A stretch of 10,213 bases of DNA from an uncultured Acetobacteraceae bacterium. GTDB taxonomy: Bacteria; Pseudomonadota; Alphaproteobacteria; Acetobacterales; Acetobacteraceae. Of this stretch, positions 1-6,836 are shown piece by piece (position 1 is the stretch's first letter; each line of letters begins with the position of its first letter). A program made the position numbers and the translations under genes. Under the pieces are notes generated by a model. The model was not told the DNA's origin. It searched no databases and saw nothing but the letters and a program-made list of their open reading frames with translations. The stretch lies in contig CAIMEK010000822.1 of the NCBI GenBank assembly GCA_903839965.1, positions 1 to 10,213 of the forward strand. The letters are read 5' to 3'.

Positions 1-649
1 CTTCCTGGGCGAACAGCTTCGCCATGAACTGGGTATGGGTGCGCGAGGCGAAAATCTGCGGCCCGCGCTGCTCGGCGCGCACGTCGAAGATATAGGCGCG
101 GACGCGGTCGCCGTTGCGGAAATTCTCGCGCGGAATCAACTCGTCGCGGCGCAGCAGCGCCTCGGCGCGGCCGACCTCCACCATCAGGTTGCCGTACTCG
201 GTGCGCTTGACCGTGCCGTTGACGACCTCGCCGACGCGGTCCTTGAACTCGTCGTACTGCCGCTTGCGCTCGTACTCGCGCACGCGCTGCACGATCACCT
301 GCTTGGCGGTCTGGGCGGCGATGCGGCCGAAATCGATCGGCGGCAGCGGGTCGACGATGAACTCGCCGAGCTTGATCTCGGGCTTGAACTTCTGCGCGAT
401 GTGAACCGGGATCTGGGTTTCCTCGTTCTCCACCGTCTCCACCGCCTCGGTCCAGCGCGACAGCCGGACGTCGCCGGTCTTGCGGTCGATGGTGGCGCGG
501 ATGTCCTTCTCGTGCCCGTACTTGGCGCGGCCGGCCTTCTGGATGGCCTGCTCCATCGCCTCGAGCACTTCCTCGCGGTCGATCGATTTCTCCCGGGCCA
601 CGGCGTCTGCCACCAGGAGCAGTTCGGGGCGGGCGATGGCGGTGTCCAT
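1..649 (-). CDS. nusA: Transcription termination/antitermination factor NusA, N-terminal part (cut by window edge)
   Basis: NusA binds RNA polymerase and nascent RNA in the cytoplasm and modulates pausing, intrinsic termination and antitermination. The 216 codons present begin MDTAIARPELLLVADAVARE, the N-terminal RNA-polymerase-binding domain (about residues 1-130, including the conserved run VDPLPPIDFGRIAAQTAKQV near 99-118). An S1 RNA-binding domain follows (about 139-205, GEVVNGTVKR through QIFASRTH). The sequence stops just before the KH domains, which lie outside the window. The ATG at 649-647 is preceded by AAGGA (minus strand, 662-658) at 8-base spacing, which supports this start. It lies 18 bases after the rimP stop, the usual rimP-nusA operon order, so it is presumably transcribed from the rimP promoter. 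Identification is firm; the gene is incomplete only because of the window edge. Confidence 0.97.
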   Translation of the reverse strand, partial: MDTAIARPELLLVADAVAREKSIDREEVLEAMEQAIQKAGRAKYGHEKDIRATIDRKTGDVRLSRWTEAVETVENEETQIPVHIAQKFKPEIKLGEFIVDPLPPIDFGRIAAQTAKQVIVQRVREYERKRQYDEFKDRVGEVVNGTVKRTEYGNLMVEVGRAEALLRRDELIPRENFRNGDRVRAYIFDVRAEQRGPQIFASRTHTQFMAKLFAQE

Positions 650-667
650 GCGAGCGGTCCTTCGAAC

Positions 668-1219
668 CTAGTTCGTGGGATGGGCGGTTGCGGTGGCGGC
701 GATCAGGCTGTCGGTCAGCACCAGCTTGGCGCGAAAGATGTCGGCGAGCGGCAGGGCGAGGTCGCCGTCCTCGGTGCGCAGCCGGGCGTGGGTGGCGTCC
801 GCCCCCAGCACGGTGCCGGTAAGCCGCTTGCGTCCGTCGAGCGGCACCGCCATTTCCACCCGCGCGAGGTGGCCGGCGAAGCGGTTCCAGTCCTTGCGGC
901 GGGTCAGCGGGCGGTCGATGCCGGCGGAGCTGACTTCCAGCGTCCAGTTGCCGGGGAGCGGGTCCTCGACGTCCAGCACGGCGCCGACGGCGCGGCTGAT
1001 CGCCGTGCAGTCCTCCACCGTGATCTGCCCGCCGTCGGCGCGATCGGCCATGATCTGCACGGTCGGCCGGTTGCGCCCGATCACCGCGACGCGCACCAGT
1101 TCGTAGCCCATATCGGCCAGGGCGGGCGCGACAAGGCCGGCCAGCCGGCCTTCCAGGCCACTGTGATGGGGCAGGTCGGGGTGATGGGGCAGGTCGGACA
1201 GGTCGGGCGCTCGCTCCAA
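668..1219 (-). CDS. rimP: Ribosome maturation factor RimP, with repeat-bearing N-terminal extension and TTG start
   Basis: RimP is a cytoplasmic factor for assembly of the 30S ribosomal subunit. The 183-residue product has the N-terminal alpha/beta domain (GLEGRLAGLVAPALADMGYE at about 21-40), the signature LEVSSAGIDRPLTRR, where many homologues have SSPG, and a C-terminal SH3-like domain ending in DIFRAKLVLTDSLI. The only start I can find in frame before the conserved core is TTG at 1219-1217. An in-frame TAA lies eight codons upstream and there is no ATG or GTG until Met37, inside the core helix. No Shine-Dalgarno is visible, and the bases just before the TTG are the U-tract of an intrinsic terminator. 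Residues about 6-19 contain a six-residue repeat, DLPHHP then DLPHHS, absent from the RimP proteins I can recall. First gene of the rimP-nusA operon. Family identification is firm; the exact start is less so. Confidence 0.95.
   Translation of the reverse strand: MERAPDLSDLPHHPDLPHHSGLEGRLAGLVAPALADMGYELVRVAVIGRNRPTVQIMADRADGGQITVEDCTAISRAVGAVLDVEDPLPGNWTLEVSSAGIDRPLTRRKDWNRFAGHLARVEMAVPLDGRKRLTGTVLGADATHARLRTEDGDLALPLADIFRAKLVLTDSLIAATATAHPTN
1163..1207 (-). repeat. 18-base tandem repeat, about 2.5 copies, in the 5' end of rimP
   Basis: On the plus strand, GTGATGGGGCAGGTCGGG (1163-1180) is followed at once by the same unit with one change at its last base (1181-1198), then by a partial copy, CAGGTCGGG (1199-1207). 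The unit is a multiple of three, so the rimP frame is kept and each full copy adds six residues (DLPHH plus P or S). It probably arose by slippage or unequal crossing-over. Confidence 0.85.
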
Positions 1220-1250
1220 AACAAAAAAGGCGGCCGGTTAAGGCCACCCT
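1220..1250 (-). terminator. Intrinsic terminator in the rimP leader (candidate attenuator)
   Basis: Read on the minus strand, GGTGGCC (1248-1242) pairs with GGCCGCC (1235-1229) through seven pairs, one of them G-U, around the six-base loop TTAACC. Two weaker pairs (1250-1249 with 1228-1227) can extend it. It is followed at once by TTTTTTGTTTT (1228-1218). This is a canonical Rho-independent terminator pointing toward rimP. It lies downstream of the rimP promoter candidate and directly before the start codon, so it would end transcription at the rimP TTG unless antitermination occurs. Attenuator-like leaders before rimP have been described in alphaproteobacteria (the Rfam rimP-leader family, recalled from memory). 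Confidence 0.8.
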
Positions 1251-1274
1251 CCGTAACGATCGGAAGATGATGAT
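1220..1274 (-). promoter_or_regulatory. Predicted short rimP-nusA leader RNA
   Basis: If transcription starts about seven bases past the -10 element at 1281-1286, the untranslated leader is only about 55 bases and consists mostly of the terminator hairpin. I see no obvious leader peptide and no convincing antiterminator. The one possibility is CCACC near the very 5' end (minus strand, 1279-1275), which is complementary to GGTGG in the ascending terminator arm (1248-1244), but it overlaps the predicted start point. Because NusA itself promotes intrinsic termination at many sites, autoregulation of this operon is plausible but is an inference. Confidence 0.55.
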
Positions 1275-1280
1275 GGTGGT

Positions 1281-1309
1281 AACCTAGGCCCACCGCGCGC
1301 GACTTGCAA
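1281..1309 (-). promoter_or_regulatory. Sigma70-type promoter for rimP-nusA
   Basis: On the minus strand, TTGCAA (1309-1304) and TAGGTT (1286-1281) are separated by exactly 17 bases. Both agree with alphaproteobacterial housekeeping promoters: the -35 begins TTG and the -10 has TA at the start and T at the end. The placement fits, about 60-90 bases upstream of rimP with a terminator between. The site sits in the divergent gap before the glycosyltransferase gene. Confidence 0.6.
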
Positions 1310-1375
1310 GAGCCGGGCCCGCCGGGCGCACAAGCGGCCTTGTGGCGCGCCCCGCCGGCGCTGTATCCGCAACCG

Positions 1376-2521
1376 ATGAACCACGTTCCGCCCGCCGGCA
1401 GCCCGACCGGCCGCCCCCCGGCAGGCCTGCGGCCGGCCGAGTTGTGCATCGTCATACCGGTGCTGAACGAGGAGGCCAACGTCGCCCCCCTCGTCGAACG
1501 GCTGGACCGCGCCCTGGTCGGCATCGGCTGGGAGGCGATTTTCGTCGACGACGACAGCACCGACGCCACCCGCGCCGCGGTCGCCGCCATCGGCGCGCAC
1601 GACCCGCGGGTGCGCCTGCTGCACCGGATCGGCCGGCGCGGCCTGTCCTCCGCCTTCATCGAGGGCGCCCAGGCCAGCCTGGCCCCCTGCATCGCCGCCA
1701 TCGACGGCGACCTGCAGCACGACGAAACGGTGCTGCCGCGCATGTTCGCCGCCCTGCGCGAGGGCGGCTACGAGCTGGCCGTCGGCAGCCGCTACATCGC
1801 CGGCGGCGGCGTCGGCACGTGGGACCGCAAGCGGGCCGGCATGTCGGGGCTGGCGACCCGGCTCAGCCGGATCGTGCTGCGCGCGCCGGTGAGCGACCCG
1901 ATGAGCGGTTTCTTCATGCTCCGCCGCGACACTTTCGAGCGCGCGGTGCGCGGGCTGTCGGCGCTCGGCTTCAAGATCCTGCTCGACATCCTGGCCTCGC
2001 TGCCCGCCCCGCCCGCCCTGATCGAGCTGCCCTACGAGTTCCGCACCCGCACCGCCGGCGAAAGCAAGCTCGATGCCGGCGTGCTGCGCGACTACCTGCT
2101 GCTGGTGGTGGACAAGCTGGTCGGCCGCTGGGTGCCGGTGCGCTTTCTGCTGTTCGCCGCGGTCGGCGCGCTCGGCATCGCCGCCCACCTGGTGGTGCTG
2201 AAGCTCTGCCTGGCCGCCCTCGCGCTGGACTTCGCGACCGCCCAGGCGATCGCCACGGGCTGCGCCATCGTCGGCAATTTCGTGCTCAACAACGTCTTCA
2301 CCTTCCGCGAGGCCCGGTTGCAGGGCTGGGGATTCGTGCGCGGGCTGCTCACCTTCGCGGCGATCTGCAGCGTGGGCGCGATGGGCAATGTCGGCGTGGC
2401 CGCCTTCCTGTTCAGCCCGGCGGTGAACTCCGCCTGGTGGCTGGCCGGGCTGGCGGGGGCGGTGATGAGCCTGGTGTGGAACTACGCGGTCAGCTCGGTG
2501 ATCACCTGGCGGCGGAACTAG
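1376..2521 (+). CDS. Family-2 glycosyltransferase (dolichol/polyprenyl-phosphate sugar synthase-like) fused to a GtrA-type membrane domain
   Basis: Probably transfers a sugar from a nucleotide donor to polyprenyl phosphate at the inner face of the inner membrane, for glycan or lipid modification; donor and acceptor cannot be read from sequence. From the ATG at 1376 the product has 381 residues. The GT-A domain shows IVIPVLNEEANV (25-36), the acidic cluster FVDDDS (56-61), DGDLQHDE (110-117, the DXD-type metal/donor site) and SDPMSGFF (173-180). A GtrA-type domain follows from about residue 255 (RFLLFAAVGALGIAAH), with about four hydrophobic segments and NFVLNNVFTF at 301-310; such domains are thought to move polyprenyl-linked sugars across the membrane. 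A longer form from TTG 1304 would overlap the rimP promoter, so I prefer ATG 1376, although no good Shine-Dalgarno precedes it. Divergent from rimP and not obviously in an operon. Confidence 0.9.
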   Translation: MNHVPPAGSPTGRPPAGLRPAELCIVIPVLNEEANVAPLVERLDRALVGIGWEAIFVDDDSTDATRAAVAAIGAHDPRVRLLHRIGRRGLSSAFIEGAQASLAPCIAAIDGDLQHDETVLPRMFAALREGGYELAVGSRYIAGGGVGTWDRKRAGMSGLATRLSRIVLRAPVSDPMSGFFMLRRDTFERAVRGLSALGFKILLDILASLPAPPALIELPYEFRTRTAGESKLDAGVLRDYLLLVVDKLVGRWVPVRFLLFAAVGALGIAAHLVVLKLCLAALALDFATAQAIATGCAIVGNFVLNNVFTFREARLQGWGFVRGLLTFAAICSVGAMGNVGVAAFLFSPAVNSAWWLAGLAGAVMSLVWNYAVSSVITWRRN

Positions 2522-2559
2522 GCGGCGGCAGCGGTGGGGGTGAAGCGTCGCCTTGTCGG

Positions 2560-2830
2560 TGCATGGGTTGCCGCGGTTGCGCGATCGGGGGAAGCGGCGC
2601 TGGCAGGTGGACGGCGTGGCGCGAGCAGAAGATGCTGTCTGTGCCGCAGCAAGCCAGGATCAGGCGGATCATCGCTGACCGCTGCCCGGACCGGCTGAAG
2701 CTATCGTTCGCACTGTGGACGCGCGAGGCGGTCGCGGCCTTGAGCGAGCGGGAGACCGGGTTGCGGCTGTCGCGATCGACGGTCAGCAGCTACCCGCGAT
2801 CCTGGGGCTGCACGGCGCAGCGCCCGCTGG
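2560..2830 (+). pseudogene. IS630-family transposase, N-terminal remnant with frameshift
   Basis: The reading frame starting near 2620 (phase of position 2632) encodes EQKMLSVPQQARIRRIIADR, then CPDRLKLSFALWTREAVAAL and SRSTVSSYPRSWGCTAQRP. This is the hallmark second helix-turn-helix segment of IS630 transposases, which typically carry a DRCPDQLKLPFALWTREAV-like run. Just upstream the match continues in the next phase (VARSGEAALAGGRRG, ending near 2620), so a frameshift separates the two parts. The DDE catalytic domain is wholly missing after about 2830. Family knowledge and the visible frame break both say it is non-functional. It shows that an insertion element once sat directly upstream of the importer operon. 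Confidence 0.8.
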
Positions 2831-2973
2831 TCTCGTCCAGATGCCAGCTGGAGGCTTGGGGAAGAATTGCGGTCAGCGAGGACGGCACGAAATCGATGGC
2901 TATCCGGAAAATCGCGGGTAATGTGGGGCACTATGCCATTGTTCGGATGGGGATTCCCACGTCCTGAATACTC

Positions 2974-2977
2974 GGAG
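2974..2977 (+). promoter_or_regulatory. Ribosome binding site deciding the GTG 2986 start
   Basis: GGAG at 2974-2977 lies 8 bases before GTG 2986 but only 2 bases before the alternative in-frame GTG at 2980. The spacing favours 2986 as the start of the first ATPase gene. Confidence 0.6.
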
Positions 2978-2985
2978 TCGTGCCG

Positions 2986-3935
2986 GTGACCCTGCTCGAA
3001 GCCGAGGCGCTCACGGTGACGTTTGGCCAGGCCGCGGCCGTGGTGCGCGTGGTGGACGGCCTTGGCTTCGCCCTTGCCCCCGGCCGCACGCTCGGCGTGG
3101 TGGGCGAAAGCGGCTGCGGCAAGTCGATGGCGGCGCTGGCGGTGATGGGCCTGCTGCCGGTCGGCGCCCGCGCCGGCGGGGCGCTCCGCTTCGACGGCGA
3201 GGACCTGTTGGCAATGAGCGAGGCAGGGCGCCGCCGCCTGCGCGGACGGCGCATGGCGATGATCTTCCAGGAACCGATGACGGCGTTGAACCCGGTGGTT
3301 CCGGTGGGCGTGCAGATCGCCGAGATGCTGGTGGTCCACGAAGGTGCGCGCGAGACCGCGGCGCGGCAGCGGGCCATCGCCCTGTTGGAGCGCGTCGGCA
3401 TCGCCGAGCCGGCGACCCGCGCCGCCGCCTACCCGCACCAGTTGTCGGGCGGCATGCGCCAGCGCGTCATGATCGCCATGGCGATCGCCTGCCGCCCCTC
3501 CCTGCTGATCGCCGACGAGCCCACCACCGCGCTCGACGTGTCGGTGCAGGCGCAGATTCTCGACCTGCTGCTCGAGCTGCAGCGCGACGAAGGCATGGCG
3601 ATGCTTTTCATCAGCCACAACCTCGGCGTGATCAGTGAGATCGCCGACGAGATCATGGTGATGTACGCCGGGCGCGTCGCCGAGCACGGGCCGGCGCAAT
3701 CGGTGCTGGCGGCCCCGCTGCACCCTTACACGCGCGGCCTGATCGCCACCCTGCCCGACCCCGCCCGGCGCAAGCCCGTGCTGCCCACCATCGCCGGCAC
3801 CGTGCCGGACCCGCGTTGGCGCGCCGCCGGCTGCGCCTTCCACCCGCGCTGCCCGGACGCCACGGCCGAGTGCGCCGCCACCCTTCCCACGCCCCGCGAG
3901 CGCGCCCCCCGGCGCTTCGCGGCGTGCCTCCACGC

Positions 3936-3939
<4 letters not shown>
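2986..3939 (+). CDS. Peptide-type ABC importer ATPase, DppD/OppD-like
   Basis: One of two cytoplasmic ATPases powering uptake of an oligopeptide-class substrate. The 317-residue product, from GTG 2986, has Walker A GESGCGKS (40-47), Q-loop Gln95 in MIFQEPMTALNP, ABC signature LSGGMRQR (153-160), Walker B LLIADEPT (173-180) and the H-loop in SHNLG (His211). The C-terminal oligopeptide-transporter extension has HPYTRGL (246-252) and four cysteines (283, 289, 296, 314) spaced as in family members reported to bind a 4Fe-4S cluster. All catalytic motifs are intact. First of four genes in the operon; its stop overlaps the next start as ATGA at 3936-3939, implying translational coupling. The subclass (dipeptide, oligopeptide, glutathione, nickel) cannot be resolved, so no symbol is given. 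Confidence 0.94.
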
Positions 3940-4876
<937 letters not shown>

Positions 4877-4892
<16 letters not shown>

Positions 4893-5836
4893 TCGGCCGC
4901 GCCGGCGGCGCGGCGGTCGTGCTGGCGGTGATGTCCTTCGTCATCTTCGCCATGATCGGGCTGATGCCGGGCGACCCGATCGACCTGCTGATGCAGGCCA
5001 ATCCCGACGCCACCCCCGCCGACATCGCCCGGCTGCGCGCCATCTACGGCATCGATCAGCCGCTGGTGATGCGCTACTGGAACTGGCTGGCGGCGGCGAT
5101 GCAGGGCGATCTCGGCTTCTCCCGCACCCAGCACCGGCCGGTGCTCGACATCGTCATCCCCGCCCTCGGCAACACCGTCATTCTCACCGGCACCGCCTTC
5201 GTGCTGAGCGTGCTGATCGCGGTCACGCTCGGCAGCCTGGCCGCACTCAAGCGCGGCAGCTGGCTCGACCGGCTGATCAACCTGTTCGCCTTCGCCGGCA
5301 TCTCGCTGCCGACTTTCTGGCTCGGCCTCGTGCTGATCTACATCTTCGCCGTCATCCTGGGCTGGCTGCCGGCCGGCGGCATGCCGCGCCAGGGCCAACC
5401 CTGGCCGGCGGCGGCCTATCTGGTGCTGCCGGTGGCCACGCTGGTGATCGTCGAGATCGGTGGCCTCGCCCGCTACGCCCGTTCGGCCATGATCGAGGTG
5501 TTGGCGCAGGACTACATCCGCACCGCGCGGGCGAAGGGCCTCACCACCGCGCGGATGCTGCTGCGCCATGCGCTGCGCAACGCGCTCATACCGGTGGTCA
5601 CCATCGTCGCCATCGGCTTCGGCAACCTGTTTTCCGGGGTGGTGCTGACCGAGGCGATGTTCGCCTGGCGGGGCATGGGACGCCTGATCCTCGAGGCGGT
5701 CATGAACAACGACTACAACCTCGCCCTGATCTGCCTGTTGTTCGCCACGACGATGATCCTGATCGCCAACATCGTCGCCGATCTCTCCTACACCTGGCTC
5801 GACCCGCGCATCGAGTTGGGCGGCAACCGCCGATGA
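4877..5836 (+). CDS. Peptide-type ABC importer permease, DppB/OppB-like
   Basis: Inner-membrane channel subunit. The 319-residue product has a cytoplasmic start and first membrane helix (MLRFLIGRAGGAAVVLAVMS), then MPGDPIDLLM (30-39) and the family-typical YGIDQPLVMRYWNWL (57-71) in the periplasmic segment. A second helix lies near 98-125, with further helices near 135-165, 180-200, 238-262 and 283-303. The EAA coupling loop that contacts the ATPases is EVLAQDYIRTARAKGL (207-222). ATG 4877 is preceded by GGAGG (4868-4872), inside the end of the upstream ATPase gene. Its stop overlaps the next start (ATGA, 5833-5836). Length and motifs are normal for the family. Confidence 0.95.
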
Positions 5837-6777
5837 GCGGCCGATCGCCAACGCTCGCCGCCGAACCGCTCGCCACCGAACCGGTCGGCGTCTGGCGCCT
5901 GCGGTGGCGGCGGCTGCAGCGCGACCGCGTGGCGGTGGGGGCGGGGCTGCTGCTGGCGAGCCTGTTCGTGCTCTGCGGCGCGGCCCCGCTGATCGAGGAC
6001 TGGCTCGGCGTGTCGGGCGTGGAGACCGACCTGCTCAGCCGTTTCGACCCGCCTTCCGCGCAGCACTGGCTGGGCTGCGACGATGCCGGCCGCGACGAAC
6101 TGGCGCGGCTGCTGCGCGGTGGCTGGACCAGCCTCACCATCGGCCTGCTGGCGGCGGTCGGCTCGAAACTGATCGGCCTCGGGGTGGGCTCGCTCGCCGG
6201 CTACCTGCGCGGCCGCACCGACATGGTGCTGATGCGGATCACCGACTTCATCCTTTCACTGCCCGGGCTGCCGCTTCTCATCATCCTCGCCGCCATCGAT
6301 CTCGAGAAGCTCGGGGTCGGCCGCGAGTTCATCCGCTCCGGCGCGGCCGGCTACTGGCGGGTGGTGATCATCCTGACGCTGCTGAACTGGACCGGCATCG
6401 CGCGGCTGGTCCGCGCCGGCACGATGGCCATCGCCGAGCGCGAGTTCGTGCTGTCCGCCCGCGCGCAAGGGGCCACCGCGCGCTGGATCATGCTGGTGCA
6501 CATCCTGCCCAACGCCATTGCGCCGGTGATCGTGGCGACCACGCTCAGCATGGGCCGTTTCATCCTGGTGGAATCGGGGCTCAGCTTCCTCGGCGTGGGT
6601 ATTCAGCCGCCGGCCACCTCCTGGGGCAGCATGCTCACCAACGCCCAGGAACTCATCACCACCGCGCCGATGCTGGCGCTATGGCCGGGATTCTTCATCT
6701 TCGTGTCGGTGATCGCCATCAACTTCCTCGGCGACGGGCTGCAGGCCGCGCTCGACCCGCGTTCGGACCCGCGCTGA
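5833..6777 (+). CDS. Peptide-type ABC importer permease, DppC/OppC-like
   Basis: Second inner-membrane channel subunit, partner of the upstream permease. The 314-residue product has a cytoplasmic N-terminal tail rich in Arg (WRLRWRRLQRDR, 21-32), a first helix at about 34-52, and the DppC hallmark HWLGCDDAGRDELARLLRGG (78-97, usually HWLGTDxxGRD). The EAA loop is AIAEREFVLSARAQGA (199-214), followed by HILPNAIAPVIVATT and SFLGVGIQPPATSWG (251-265). The end, NFLGDGLQAALDPR, is typical. It is the last gene of the operon, and the solute-binding protein gene converges on it 58 bases later. Confidence 0.95.
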   Translation: MSGRSPTLAAEPLATEPVGVWRLRWRRLQRDRVAVGAGLLLASLFVLCGAAPLIEDWLGVSGVETDLLSRFDPPSAQHWLGCDDAGRDELARLLRGGWTSLTIGLLAAVGSKLIGLGVGSLAGYLRGRTDMVLMRITDFILSLPGLPLLIILAAIDLEKLGVGREFIRSGAAGYWRVVIILTLLNWTGIARLVRAGTMAIAEREFVLSARAQGATARWIMLVHILPNAIAPVIVATTLSMGRFILVESGLSFLGVGIQPPATSWGSMLTNAQELITTAPMLALWPGFFIFVSVIAINFLGDGLQAALDPRSDPR

Positions 6778-6806
6778 GGGCCATGCGCCCCGCTTGCCGG
6801 CGCGCG

Positions 6807-6836
6807 ATACCGATGCGCCAACAGGTTCATCGGTGT
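6807..6836. terminator. Inverted repeat between convergent genes, possible weak bidirectional terminator
   Basis: ACCGATG (6809-6815) and CATCGGT (6828-6834) form a perfect 7-base stem around a 12-base loop; a T-G wobble and an A-T pair extend it to 9. It lies in the 58-base gap between the convergent permease and binding-protein genes and touches the latter's stop codon. No T-tract follows on either strand, so it is at best a non-canonical or Rho-assisted terminator. Confidence 0.3.

Larger units (their letters stand above)
2522..2985. other. Gene-free spacer containing an insertion-sequence remnant
   Basis: No intact gene is supported between the glycosyltransferase stop and the ABC importer operon. 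About 2560-2830 is transposase debris, annotated separately. In 2831-2973 I see no coding match, no convincing promoter and no complete terminal inverted repeat of an insertion sequence. A small inverted repeat, TGGG-GATT-CCCA, lies near 2950. The importer promoter must lie in or upstream of this stretch, but no hexamer pair stands out. Confidence 0.6.

Noticed and set aside
1163..1207. The tandem repeat as the beginning of a CRISPR array or protein-binding iterons
   Set aside because: Units are contiguous without spacers, only about 2.5 copies, and keep the rimP reading frame, so an in-frame coding duplication explains them.
35..1270. A 411-codon open frame on the plus strand opposite nusA and rimP
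   Set aside because: It is the antisense of two firmly identified genes; such long shadows are common at this GC content and its product is low-complexity Gly/Ala/Arg/His-rich.
1342..2967. A 541-codon plus-strand frame covering the glycosyltransferase and the spacer
   Set aside because: Its first part is an Arg/Pro-rich shadow of the glycosyltransferase; only its last third, over the IS630 debris, has meaning, and that is annotated separately.
2972..2985. GTG 2980 as start of the first ATPase
   Set aside because: It is only 2 bases from the GGAG; GTG 2986 at 8-base spacing is better. The protein differs by two residues only.
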